Source: Bythopirellula sp. (GTDB lineage: Bacteria > Planctomycetota > Planctomycetia > Pirellulales > Lacipirellulaceae). From it: 39,873 bases of DNA. Each line of letters begins with the position of its first letter. The stretch's first letter is position 1. Of the stretch, positions 8,945 to 16,993 are shown piece by piece. The position numbers and the translations under genes are program-made. The notes beneath the pieces were generated by a model. It had not been told where the DNA came from. It was given only the letters and a program-made list of their open reading frames with translations, and did no database searches. Where the stretch lies: positions 1 through 39,873 of the forward strand of contig JANQQA010000169.1 in NCBI GenBank assembly GCA_028285205.1, in the 5' to 3' direction.

Positions 8945-9760
8945 ATGCCAGATTTCCTACAACTTGAGGGTCGCCGCATCGTCGTGTTCGGTGTTGCCAA
9001 CCGTAAGAGCGTCGCCTACCACGTCGGCAAGACCCTGGCTGAGGCGGGAGCAGAGGTGATCTACGTGGTGCGGTCCCCAGCGCGACGCGAGTCGACCGCA
9101 AAGCTGCTGGGCGAATCACCGGTCTTCTTATGCGATGTTGAACACCAAACTCAAATCGACCAACTAGCTGCGCAATTGGGAGAGAACTACGAATCAATTC
9201 ACGGGATCGTGCATTCCATAGCGTTTGGCGACTATTCGGAAGGTCCTAAACCGTTCCACGAAACGAGCAAAGAGCAGTTGTTGCGGGCGTTCGACATCTC
9301 GTGTTTTTCGCTGGTTGCGATCTCGAATGCCCTGAAGGGTCTGCTCACGCAAGACGCGTCGGTCGTGACGATCTCGATTTCGACAACCCGCATGGCCAGC
9401 GAGAACTATGCGTTTATGGCCCCCGTGAAAGCGGCACTGGACTCAAGCTTGGCGTTCTTGGCGAAGTCGTTCAGTCAGTTCTCTGAGGTGCGGTTCAATG
9501 CGGTCGCTCCTGGGCTGCTAAAGACTTCGGCCTCCGCGGGCATCCCAGGTTACGTAGATTCGTACCTCTACGCGGAACGAGCCACGCTGCGGGGGCGTGC
9601 CGTGCAAACGCAGGAAGTTGCCGACGCGGCTGCGTTTTTGGTGAGTCCGTGCTCCAGCGGCATCAATACCCAACGAATTGTCGTAGACGCGGGGATGGAA
9701 GTGAACTACTTCGATCACCGCCTGATCGAAGGCTATCTGAAGGCGGGAAGCGACGGCTAA
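8945..9760 (+). CDS. Enoyl-ACP reductase, FabI-like SDR
   Basis: A 271-residue short-chain dehydrogenase of the FabI type, which reduces the enoyl-ACP double bond with NAD(P)H. The FabI-style cofactor motif [16 protein letters not shown] lies at residues 16-31 (the glycines are spaced differently from ordinary SDRs). VHSIAFGDY follows at 89-97, and the Y-x6-K catalytic pair is Tyr155 and Lys162. The second FabI tyrosine, ten residues before the catalytic one in the E. coli enzyme (Tyr146), is replaced here by Ile145. The gene lies 61 bases after the dehydratase gene and ends the lipid cluster before a probable terminator. FabI-like identity is firm; a specialised substrate is inferred from the replaced residue and from context. 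Confidence 0.88.
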   Translation: MPDFLQLEGRRIVVFGVANRKSVAYHVGKTLAEAGAEVIYVVRSPARRESTAKLLGESPVFLCDVEHQTQIDQLAAQLGENYESIHGIVHSIAFGDYSEGPKPFHETSKEQLLRAFDISCFSLVAISNALKGLLTQDASVVTISISTTRMASENYAFMAPVKAALDSSLAFLAKSFSQFSEVRFNAVAPGLLKTSASAGIPGYVDSYLYAERATLRGRAVQTQEVADAAAFLVSPCSSGINTQRIVVDAGMEVNYFDHRLIEGYLKAGSDG

Positions 9761-10145
9761 CGCGTGTGGCAATTAATCGGAAGAGTCCAATGCGGCTAGT
9801 ACTAGGGATTCGAGGAATCCCCGCGTTTCAAGCGGCTTTTTCCCTGTTCTTTCCCGAGAATAGTGGTAGCTTAGCCAGCTAGATGATATTCTAGAGTAGT
9901 AGGCAAAACTGCGTTGCCGGAGTAGACGAGGGATCGATCGGCAGCCGTTAGGGACGACTCGGAACAGCTTAGAGTACTCCTCTTGGATATTCATCGATCC
10001 TGATGGCGCGGGCCGGCAACCCGTGCCTGCACATTTCGGCAATCGTAGAATTCACTGACCTTGGCGCTGATCCGCGAAGTGAGGTCATTGGAATCGGTTC
10101 GTATAGTGTCAATTCACTGCTTGTCCGTCTTGTAACGCTAACCGC
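9761..10145. other. 385-base gap between the lipid cluster and the kinase gene
   Basis: The first part carries the probable terminator at 9805-9841. The rest should hold the promoter of the kinase gene. I see no clear -35/-10 pair, tRNA or credible small ORF. Confidence 0.5.
9805..9841 (+). terminator. Probable intrinsic terminator of the lipid cluster
   Basis: Two adjoining hairpins follow the enoyl reductase gene: GGGATTC/GAATCCC (9805-9811 with 9815-9821) and CCGC/GCGG (9821-9824 with 9832-9835, loop GTTTCAA). The second is followed by CTTTTT at 9836-9841. The two stems share one base, so they would compete or stack. Confidence 0.55.
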
Positions 10146-11696
10146 ATGAGTAAAGTGGCTCAAAGCTTTCTTGACTTGGTGAAGCGAAGCCAGTTGGTCG
10201 AAGAAGACCAATTGCAGGAGTTTCTTAGCAGCTACCGCGCGAAACATGGTGGCTTGCCCGAAAAGCAGGAAAAGCTGGCCGCTGCATTTGTTGAGGCAGG
10301 CCTGCTCACCGAGTGGCAAGCCGAAAAGCTGCTGGCGGGAAAACACCGCGGGTTTGTACTGGGCAAGTACAAGTTGTTAGGCCAACTCGGCAAGGGCGGG
10401 ATGAGCACCGTCTACCTGGCTGAGCATATCCTGATGCGAGCCCGTCGCGCGATCAAAGTGTTGCCTCGTGATCGAGTCAAGGACAAGACCTATCTGGATC
10501 GGTTTGAGCTCGAAGCTCGGGCAGCTGCCAAGCTAGACGACCCCAACATCGTCCGCGCCTACGACATCGATCACGAGGGTGAGACCCACTACATCGTGAT
10601 GGAGTACGTCGAAGGGCAAGATCTGCATCAGCTCGTCAAGGAAAAAGGCTTCCTGAGGTTCGAAACGGCCGCCGACTACATTGCACAGGTTGCTCGGGGA
10701 CTGGATCATGCCCACGAGATGGGCTTGGTGCATCGCGATATCAAGCCGGCCAACTGCTTGCTCGACCAAAACGGAGTCGTCAAGCTACTCGACATGGGCC
10801 TTGCCCGCATCGTCGACGACACCGCGTCGCTCACCATCGACAATAATGAAAACGTCCTTGGCACGGCCGACTACCTAGCGCCCGAGCAAGCGCTCAACAG
10901 CCACAAGGCTGACGCGCGAGCCGATATCTACAGCCTCGGCTGCACGCTGTACTTCCTGCTGACGGGTCATCCACCGTTCCCAGAAGGGTCGATCTCTGAG
11001 CGGTTGATGAAGCATCAAGTCGAGTCGCCACCAAGCATCTTGAAGGACCGCCCCGATGTGCCGTCGATCCTGTTGCACATCTGCGAAAAGATGATGAGCA
11101 AGAAGCCTGAGGATCGCTACCAGTCAGCAGGCGACGTAGCGGACCGGCTGGCAGAGTGGTTGGGCGAACAGGGGCAGGACGTTGGCGATAGCTTCAAGAA
11201 GAGCGATTCAGGCTCGGGCGGAGTCGGCAGCGGAGTGTTCCGCCGGTTCGCAGACTCGATCAGCCGTAGCTCGGGCGATTCTGGCAGTGCCGTACGCCGA
11301 GATGTGCTCGACTCGTCGACGATCGCCAAACAGAAGGAGCGACCCAAGTACGATAGCAAGGAGCTGGAGCTGGCTCCCCTCGACGAAGAGGTGCTCGACG
11401 AAGAAGAAAGCACTGTCAGCAAGGCCGAAAGCAGCACCGACGACGTTGCTGCCTCGGTGAACGATACGTTGGCCGATTTGCCACACAAGTCGTTGATCGA
11501 AGAGGCGTTTGAGAAGCAAGAGGCGGAAGTCGTCGTGCAAAAGCGGTTCCAAAAGGAGCCGGGCGCCATCGACCCCCTCCGTCCGCCAGGGTTCAAGGGC
11601 CCCAAAACGGGCACACCTGCCTGGGCTTATGTCGCGGGCACGGTCGGAGTGATTCTGTTCTTCGCGATTCTAATAATGGTGTTCACCGGCGATTGA
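10146..11696 (+). CDS. Membrane-anchored eukaryotic-like Ser/Thr protein kinase
   Basis: A 516-residue Hanks-type kinase. An N-terminal helical region of about 70 residues ([12 protein letters not shown], then [15 protein letters not shown]) precedes the kinase domain, as is common in planctomycete kinases. Conserved elements are the glycine loop [10 protein letters not shown] (residues 81-90), Lys104 in AIKVL, the catalytic HRDIKPAN with Asp198, DMG in place of DFG at 216-218, and APEQ at 245-248. A Ser/Gly-rich then acidic linker follows. One membrane helix ends the chain (about residues 492-512), leaving no sensor domain outside. Adaptor or substrate binding through the linker is therefore more likely than ligand sensing. 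The gene stands alone on the plus strand, convergent with the OleA-like gene. The target is unknown. Confidence 0.93.
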   Translation: MSKVAQSFLDLVKRSQLVEEDQLQEFLSSYRAKHGGLPEKQEKLAAAFVEAGLLTEWQAEKLLAGKHRGFVLGKYKLLGQLGKGGMSTVYLAEHILMRARRAIKVLPRDRVKDKTYLDRFELEARAAAKLDDPNIVRAYDIDHEGETHYIVMEYVEGQDLHQLVKEKGFLRFETAADYIAQVARGLDHAHEMGLVHRDIKPANCLLDQNGVVKLLDMGLARIVDDTASLTIDNNENVLGTADYLAPEQALNSHKADARADIYSLGCTLYFLLTGHPPFPEGSISERLMKHQVESPPSILKDRPDVPSILLHICEKMMSKKPEDRYQSAGDVADRLAEWLGEQGQDVGDSFKKSDSGSGGVGSGVFRRFADSISRSSGDSGSAVRRDVLDSSTIAKQKERPKYDSKELELAPLDEEVLDEEESTVSKAESSTDDVAASVNDTLADLPHKSLIEEAFEKQEAEVVVQKRFQKEPGAIDPLRPPGFKGPKTGTPAWAYVAGTVGVILFFAILIMVFTGD

Positions 11697-11740
11697 ATCG
11701 TCGCCTTGTGAGATTGCCATACTCGCCGGTTTTCTGCGTA

Positions 11741-12793
11741 TCAACTGTCGCCGAGCACGTTGGTCTGTCGCCACTCTAAGCCAAGCATCTGGCAGTTGAT
11801 TCCTGATCCGATGCCCAGTAGGGCTACGCGATCGTCAGCGGAGATGTGACCAGCCTCGAGCGCGAGAGCCATCGTCAAGGGCAGCGCTACCGCACCGGTG
11901 TTGCCGAGGGTTTCGAGCGTGGCGAAGTCGAGCACGGGATCCAAGTCGAGGGTCTCAAAGAGCAGCTTGCGGTGAGCAACTCCCACCTGATGGCAGATGG
12001 TCTTATCGATGTCGTGGCGATGCCAGCCGGTCTCCGCGAGGAACTGATCAAACGTCTCATCGCCCGTTGCGACTCCACGCTTCATGAGCTCTTCGCTGTC
12101 GGTCTGCATAAAGTTCTCCAAGCCTGTACTCTGGCAGAGCTGGTGATGTTCCGATCGTGCGAGCACGCTCGCCACCGTGAATCGACTCCCGGATTGGCTA
12201 AGTTTCTCGTCGCAAAGCAAGACGGCCACACTGCCAGAGCCAATCGTCAGTGACGCGACCAACGACTTGATATCCTTTCGCGTAAGGCTGGTGTCCTCGT
12301 TGAGCCGCTTGATGGTGTTCTCGACCAACTCGCGACCCGTCTCGGTGCCCACGACCAAGCCGGCCCGAATCTGGCCGAGCTCGATCATGTTGGCCACTTG
12401 GATCATTCCCGTCAGAATTCCCAAACAGGCATTCGATGTGTCGTAGATTGTGCAACTGGCGGGCAGCTTCAAACCGTGGTGCACGCCGCAGGCTGTAGCG
12501 GGTTCGATGAAGTCTCTGCAGACCGATCCATGGACCAAGGCGCCGATCTCGTCACGATCAATGCCGCACGCCTGAATAGCCCGCTCACCGCTCGAAATGC
12601 TCGCGGCACTGGGGAGCATTCCGGGCGGAAAGAATCGCCGCTCGCGGATGCCCGTCATCAATTCCAGGCGACCCTCCGGCAAGCGAAGCCGCCGGTAGAC
12701 TGGCGCGAGGCGGTCCTCAAGTTCATCTGTGGTCACGACCTCGGGGGGGAGCGCGTAACCCAGCGATTCGACACAGACGCGCTGGTATTTCAT
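11741..12793 (-). CDS. oleA: OleA-like beta-ketoacyl synthase III (thiolase fold)
   Basis: A 350-residue condensing enzyme. Characterised OleA joins two fatty acyl-CoA chains head to head to a beta-ketoacid, the first step to long-chain olefins. Nucleophile Cys123 (SNACLG), His268 (ICHQVG) and Asn298 (LGNTGA) form the triad. Glu97 in FIEPAT sits 26 residues before the cysteine, the spacing I recall for the special glutamate of Xanthomonas OleA (Glu117/Cys143). SVCRDFIEP and ALLGIGSGINCQM also look OleA-like rather than FabH-like. I start at ATG 12793; the frame extends to a TTG at 12814. The gene is convergent with the kinase gene and divergent from the CPBP gene; oleB, oleC and oleD are not in the window. 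A FabH-like starter enzyme for the nearby lipid cluster is the main alternative. Confidence 0.82.
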   Translation of the reverse strand: MKYQRVCVESLGYALPPEVVTTDELEDRLAPVYRRLRLPEGRLELMTGIRERRFFPPGMLPSAASISSGERAIQACGIDRDEIGALVHGSVCRDFIEPATACGVHHGLKLPASCTIYDTSNACLGILTGMIQVANMIELGQIRAGLVVGTETGRELVENTIKRLNEDTSLTRKDIKSLVASLTIGSGSVAVLLCDEKLSQSGSRFTVASVLARSEHHQLCQSTGLENFMQTDSEELMKRGVATGDETFDQFLAETGWHRHDIDKTICHQVGVAHRKLLFETLDLDPVLDFATLETLGNTGAVALPLTMALALEAGHISADDRVALLGIGSGINCQMLGLEWRQTNVLGDS

Positions 12794-12961
12794 GAAACTC
12801 GCTCTGCGGTGCAACCCATCGACAGACGGAACATGCCGCGTCCGCCGTAGACAGAATTTGGAAACTTCCCAGAATACATGTCCAAGGATTGCCCGTAAAC
12901 TGGCGAATAACAGAGATGTAACGCACTTCGATTCTTCGCTTTAGCCGCACCCAATTACGCT

Positions 12962-13702
12962 ATGCCGGAAGCAGATCTCGCCAAGCAGCACAAGCGACGT
13001 GACTGGGCCGCAGTGCTATTCGCGATTGCGCTACCCACTTTCGTAACCTTGGCGTACTTCGTCTGGTCGGAGGGGCTGATGCCCGGCGTGCGCCAAGTGA
13101 TCTATTCGGGCGCGAAAGTACTTCAGTTCGTGTTCCCGGTCTGTTGGGTTTGGCTTGTGCAAAAGCAGCGGCTCCAGGTGTGGCCGCCAAGTGCGCGCGG
13201 TATCCTGCTAGGCTTGGCGTTTGGAGTGGCGGTGTTGGCTGCGGCGATGGGGCTGTATCACGGATGGCTGAAGTCCGCCGAGTTCTTCACTGATGGGATC
13301 GTGCCCATTCGGGAGAAAGTGTCGGAGATGGGGGTCTCTTCAGCGTGGAAGTTTGGCGCACTGGGGATCTTCTACAGCTTGTGTCACTCCTTTCTGGAAG
13401 AGTACTACTGGCGTTGGTTCGTGTTTACTCAGCTCAAACGATTGATCCCGCTGTGGCCGGCCATCGTCGTGTCCGCCTTAGGATTTACCGCGCATCATGT
13501 GCTGGTGATCGGAACCTTCTTCGGCATCACGAGTCCAATGACTTGGCTACTGTCGCTGGCGGTGGCAGTAGGCGGTGTGTTTTGGGCTTGGCTATATCAC
13601 CGCAGCGAAAGCCTCATCGGTCCGTGGATCGGGCACTTGTTCATCGACGCGGCGATCTTTCTGATCGGATATGACATCGCTAGGCCAGCGTTTGGCGGCT
13701 GA
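12962..13702 (+). CDS. CPBP/Abi family intramembrane protein
   Basis: A 246-residue polytopic membrane protein. The family motifs are present in order: Glu146-Glu147 and Arg151 in LEEYYWRWF, His178/His179 in FTAHHV, and His225 with Asp229 in IGHLFID. In this family (type II CAAX-prenyl endopeptidase / bacteriocin-processing relatives) these residues form an intramembrane metal-dependent active site. About six membrane helices can be seen, the first near residues 16-34. It is transcribed away from the OleA-like gene, with some 170 bases between the starts. Substrate and role are unknown; immunity, processing or membrane quality control are all possible for this family. Confidence 0.85.
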   Translation: MPEADLAKQHKRRDWAAVLFAIALPTFVTLAYFVWSEGLMPGVRQVIYSGAKVLQFVFPVCWVWLVQKQRLQVWPPSARGILLGLAFGVAVLAAAMGLYHGWLKSAEFFTDGIVPIREKVSEMGVSSAWKFGALGIFYSLCHSFLEEYYWRWFVFTQLKRLIPLWPAIVVSALGFTAHHVLVIGTFFGITSPMTWLLSLAVAVGGVFWAWLYHRSESLIGPWIGHLFIDAAIFLIGYDIARPAFGG

Positions 13703-13939
13703 TGTCAGGCTCGGAATTGAGAGGCAAATCGCACGATCTTGTGCTAGCACGGCGTGTCACAGCCCAAAATAAGCAAAGTGCTTGCCTGCCGTTGGGACTC
13801 GGGTAAATTCTCCCGAAGACTTGCAATTCCAACTTGGTCGGGCGACTCGACCACTTGCCAGAGGAGTCTTTGAGGCCAACCCCGGCAATTAGCACCGGGT
13901 TCATGAGATAGGGAAATCGATCCGACCCAGTTCCTTTTG

Positions 13940-13968
13940 CTTAGCCGCTGATTTCTGCAGCTGCTAAG
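13940..13968. other. Hairpin with ten-base-pair stem and one mismatch
   Basis: CTTAGC-C-GCTG (13940-13950) pairs with CAGC-T-GCTAAG (13958-13968) around the loop ATTTCTG. Neither strand shows a T-run after it, so it is not a classic terminator. It may be part of a structured RNA or a protein-binding site. Confidence 0.45.
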
Positions 13969-14148
13969 TGTGAGGAACTCGAAACGATTATGGGGAATGT
14001 GTCGGATTCGCCTCAAGTCAATTGGTCACGAGCATGCCATGGAGGGTGTGAGCTGTTAGCCATCAGGGTTTGGACCCTTTGGTAACGGCAATTCTTCATC
14101 GCTCTGATTGCACGAACTTGATGCGGCCAACGAGTAGGGATGACGTGA

Positions 14149-14169
14149 TGAGCCTTAGGATTAGGCTCA
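14149..14169. other. Perfect hairpin TGAGCCT-N7-AGGCTCA
   Basis: A seven-base-pair stem with a seven-base loop, about 110 bases before the start of the amidotransferase-like gene. It could be a leader structure or an operator. Confidence 0.4.
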
Positions 14170-14276
14170 GGTCCCCTCAGCATGTGTCTCTGAAGATTCC
14201 TATTTCTACAGGCCGAATTGTTTCTCCGGTTGTCAATGCACGGCGCAAGTATCGCGTCGGAAAGGGAGTGCAAAAG

Positions 14277-15023
14277 ATGTTGACGAAGCCACTGATCGGC
14301 GTAAATGCAGACTTTCGACCAGCTCAAGGGGAATCACCAGCCTTTTCCTATGTCGCGTCGGGGTACTATGACTCGATCCTGCAAGTCGGTGGAGTCCCGG
14401 TGTTGTTGCCGCCGTACCAGACTGAGGAAGACATCGACGCGGTGTTAGAACGCTTGGATGGCGTGCTGCTAGTGGGTGGGGCTGATCTCGATCCACGACG
14501 TGACGGGTGGATGCTTCATCCAACCGTACGCTGCCAGGATCCGCGCAGAGAATCATTCGACCGCTGCTTGGCTCGAAAAGTTGCCGAACGTCGTATGCCC
14601 GTGTTCGGAATCGGCGCCGGCATGCAGCTTCTGAACGTTTCTCAGGGCGGCAATCTATTCCTGCACATTCCAGAGGACATGCCGACGGCACTACCGCATA
14701 AGGATCCACTGGACCCCGCACATCGACACACATTGGAGTTGGCCGCTGGTTCACTCATGGATCGCGTCTATGGTGACGGGGAACTTCGCGTCAACAGCAT
14801 GCACCATATGGCTGTGGACGAAGTCGCGCCTGGCTTCGAAGTCACCGCGCGCTGCCCCGATGGCATCGTCGAGGCGATCGAATGCACGATGAGTGATTGG
14901 TTCGCGATCGGCACCCAGTTCCATCCTGAAACAGAAACCGCATCGGCTTTGGACATTCGTATCTTCGAAGAGTTCCTAGCTGGTGTGAGCGAATACCACG
15001 GCGCCATGCGATTGGTGGCCTAA
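14277..15023 (+). CDS. PuuD-like class I glutamine amidotransferase fold protein, nucleophile missing
   Basis: A 248-residue protein of the gamma-glutamyl-GABA hydrolase (peptidase C26) family. The opening KPLIGVNADFRP, the segment DGVLLVGGADLDPR (residues 61-74), the nucleophile-elbow region and the final TQFHPE with His216 and Glu218 are all in place. The nucleophile normally occurs as GICRGMQLLN. Here it reads GIGAGMQLLN, with Gly113 where the cysteine should be, so hydrolysis by the usual mechanism is not possible. The rest of the fold is well kept, which argues for a maintained non-hydrolytic protein rather than a decaying gene. The start is ATG 14277, preceded by AAGGGAG; a longer frame from 14070 is less likely. 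A very strong terminator follows. Confidence 0.85.
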   Translation: MLTKPLIGVNADFRPAQGESPAFSYVASGYYDSILQVGGVPVLLPPYQTEEDIDAVLERLDGVLLVGGADLDPRRDGWMLHPTVRCQDPRRESFDRCLARKVAERRMPVFGIGAGMQLLNVSQGGNLFLHIPEDMPTALPHKDPLDPAHRHTLELAAGSLMDRVYGDGELRVNSMHHMAVDEVAPGFEVTARCPDGIVEAIECTMSDWFAIGTQFHPETETASALDIRIFEEFLAGVSEYHGAMRLVA

Positions 15024-15144
15024 TTTCGCCTCTTTCGAGCCTGCCTACTGCGGAACAGAGGCAGCACTTGGTCATCCCGCACCCATTCCGAATACGGATG
15101 GGCGACCGAGTGGAGGCCGCTCGACGGATGCGAGCGCGAGACCC

Positions 15145-15189
15145 TGGGCTCGGCGACGGAATCGGAGGCCGTCGCTGAGCCCATTTTTC
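15145..15189 (+). terminator. Strong intrinsic terminator
   Basis: The 14-base arm at 15146-15159 (GGGCTCGGCGACGG) pairs with 15169-15182 through one G-T wobble only; T15145-A15183 adds a closing pair. A nine-base loop and the tract TTTTT at 15184-15188 complete it. It ends transcription of the amidotransferase-like gene on the plus strand; the other strand has no matching T-run. Confidence 0.88.
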
Positions 15190-15254
15190 TAGGCGGGCGC
15201 GTCAGCTATAGGTTGGCACATGCCCCGGCCAGGCGGACTAAGCCGTCAACAGCC

Positions 15255-15824
15255 TTAGAGCATCTTCAAAAACTCACGCATCCACGCCGGGTTTGCCGGC
15301 CACGCGGGGGCGGTGACGAAATTGCCATCAACGCACACGCTGTCCAGTTTCTCGCTGGGCTCGTCCCAGATAGCACCGGCTCGCTGAAGTTCTGGGCGCA
15401 AGCTAGGGTACGCCTGGCAACGTCGCCCGCTGACCACATCGGCCGCCGTCAGCAGGTAGAGTCCGTGGCAGGTTGCGGCCAACGGTTTCTCGGTCTCAGC
15501 AAAGTGACGGACGATTCCCAACACGCGATCGTCGAGTTGTAGGTATTCCGGCGAACGGCCGCCGGGGATTACCAGAGCGTCATAGCTCTCAGCTTTGACA
15601 TTGTCCCAATTGACGTTCACTGGGAAGTTGTGACCTCGCTTCTCACTGTAGGTCTGAAACCCGTCAAAATCGTGGATTGCGGTAGCTACGGTGTCGCCAG
15701 CACGTTTGCCCGGACAGGCGATATCGACATTGTGGCCGACCATCGACAAGATCTGCAGCGGAACCATCGCTTCGTAGTCTTCTACAAAGTCGCCGACGAT
15801 CATGAGTACGAGCTTTGAGGCCAT
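15255..15824 (-). CDS. DJ-1/PfpI family protein
   Basis: A 189-residue class I glutamine-amidotransferase-like protein of the DJ-1/PfpI superfamily, whose members act as glyoxalases/deglycases, chaperones or proteases. The nucleophile elbow is Cys119-His120 in AATCHGLYLL. The acidic residue near the start (Glu15 or Glu18 in DFVEDYE) and the loop ALVIPGGRSPEYL are typical of PfpI/YhbO-type proteins. The start is ATG 15824, preceded by GGAGA eight bases away; the frame also reaches TTG 15839. The gene lies 15 bases after the stop of the thioesterase gene on the same strand, so the two are probably cotranscribed. Family membership is firm; the exact activity is not. Confidence 0.9.
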   Translation of the reverse strand: MASKLVLMIVGDFVEDYEAMVPLQILSMVGHNVDIACPGKRAGDTVATAIHDFDGFQTYSEKRGHNFPVNVNWDNVKAESYDALVIPGGRSPEYLQLDDRVLGIVRHFAETEKPLAATCHGLYLLTAADVVSGRRCQAYPSLRPELQRAGAIWDEPSEKLDSVCVDGNFVTAPAWPANPAWMREFLKML

Positions 15825-15839
15825 AGCAACTGTCTCCAA

Positions 15840-16223
15840 TTATGGCTTGCTTTGCAAAAAATCGGGAATTCGCTGCACGATCCCATCAGAGTTGACGCAC
15901 GCAATGGTGCTTTTTCCTTCGGCCACGAGAGCATCATCGCGAAGCACGCGGTAGCTGTGATCGATGCGCGCTGTCGTTGCTCGTTCGACGGTGGTCGCGA
16001 TTCTGAGGACGTCGCCAAACTTGGCCGACAGGTGGTATCTGCAGCTGATACTGTGCACGACAAGATGAATCCCGTCCCGCTCCAGGTCGGCGTAGTTATG
16101 CCCGATTGATTTCAGCATCTCGACGCGCGCCAATTCGAAATACTGGAAATAGATCGAGTGGTGGACGATACCCTGGCCGTCGGTTTCGTGGTAACGGACT
16201 TCAATCTCGGTTTCGTGTTGCAT
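15840..16223 (-). CDS. YbgC-like acyl-CoA thioesterase
   Basis: A 127-residue hotdog-fold thioesterase of the 4-hydroxybenzoyl-CoA thioesterase/YbgC type, which hydrolyses acyl-CoA or related thioesters in the cytoplasm. The signature is YHETDGQGIVHHSIYFQYFE at residues 11-30, with the catalytic Asp15 and the histidines at 21-22. The length matches the family. It is the first gene of a two-gene minus-strand operon with the DJ-1/PfpI gene, divergent from the ACT-domain gene by 200 bases. In Proteobacteria YbgC belongs to the Tol-Pal operon, but no tol genes are nearby. The family is firm, the substrate unknown. Confidence 0.9.
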   Translation of the reverse strand: MQHETEIEVRYHETDGQGIVHHSIYFQYFELARVEMLKSIGHNYADLERDGIHLVVHSISCRYHLSAKFGDVLRIATTVERATTARIDHSYRVLRDDALVAEGKSTIACVNSDGIVQRIPDFLQSKP

Positions 16224-16423
16224 TGGTGGGGGGTCGGCAGGAGAGGCGAGTGGATCGAACCGAGCATCGTAGCCAATTGCAGTCTCGCAGCCCAGGTGGT
16301 AGGTCGTTACGTTGCATTCAGAACGCGAGAAGTCTATACTAGCACTCGCTTTACGTCGATGAATACCGTGGACGTTGTCCGTGGGGAAGACGTGCAGGAG
16401 CCCGGTGCAAGGAATCAGTCATA

Positions 16424-16945
16424 ATGCAAGAAGACCAAGGTCCAGACGGCATCGGTTTCACCGGTGAAGGTTCGGGGGTCGACTTCGCCACGATGCGCGG
16501 TCGCGATTACCCCTCAATTCGCCAATTTACCGTATTTCTCGAAAACCGCGTCGGTCAACTCCTCGAAGTCGTGCGTCGGTTCGAAGGAAGCAATGTCCGC
16601 ATTGTCGCTCTCACCATATCGGACTCTGCTGAATGCGCTGTCGTGAGGTTCCTGCTTAGTGACCCGGAAGCGGGGCGAGAAGTGTTGGAGCGAGCGGGCC
16701 TAGCCATCGTCGAATCGGATCTCATCGGCGTGGAACTACCCGATAGTCCTCAGCCAATGCTCCAGGTCTGCACCGCCTTGTTGCAAGCCGAGATCAACAT
16801 CTCGCAAGTCTATCCACTGCTGTCGCGACCTCGAGGTTGCCCCGCAGTTGCTCTGATGGTCGACAACATTGAAATCGCCCTCGATACGCTTGCCAGTAAA
16901 GGCTTCACGGCTATCAACGAAGATGACCTGAAAGAGTCCGAGTAA
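16424..16945 (+). CDS. Tandem ACT-domain protein
   Basis: A 173-residue protein made of two ACT domains, at about residues 33-100 (starting IRQFTVFLENRVGQLLEVVRRF) and 108-170 (starting PMLQVCTALLQAEINISQVYPLL). ACT domains bind amino acids or other small ligands at domain interfaces. A protein of only ACT domains is normally a regulatory partner, as the small subunit of acetolactate synthase is for its enzyme. No amino-acid biosynthesis gene lies beside it. AAGGA sits about ten bases before the ATG at 16424. A zinc-ribbon membrane protein gene follows 48 bases later, perhaps in the same transcript. Confidence 0.88.
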   Translation: MQEDQGPDGIGFTGEGSGVDFATMRGRDYPSIRQFTVFLENRVGQLLEVVRRFEGSNVRIVALTISDSAECAVVRFLLSDPEAGREVLERAGLAIVESDLIGVELPDSPQPMLQVCTALLQAEINISQVYPLLSRPRGCPAVALMVDNIEIALDTLASKGFTAINEDDLKESE

Positions 16946-16993
16946 CCCCTTCTCTCCGCCACATTGATCTGCCTTCCGTAGTCTGCCTTCCCA

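Larger units (their letters stand above)
13703..14276. other. 574-base stretch without a convincing gene
   Basis: Frames here lack domains or a clear start signal; the reverse frame 13744-14016 is arginine-rich shadow. Two hairpins are visible, at 13940-13968 and 14149-14169. The promoter of the amidotransferase-like gene should be in the right half. The frame of that gene extends back to a TTG at 14070, but the extra 69 residues look unlike the family. Confidence 0.55.
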
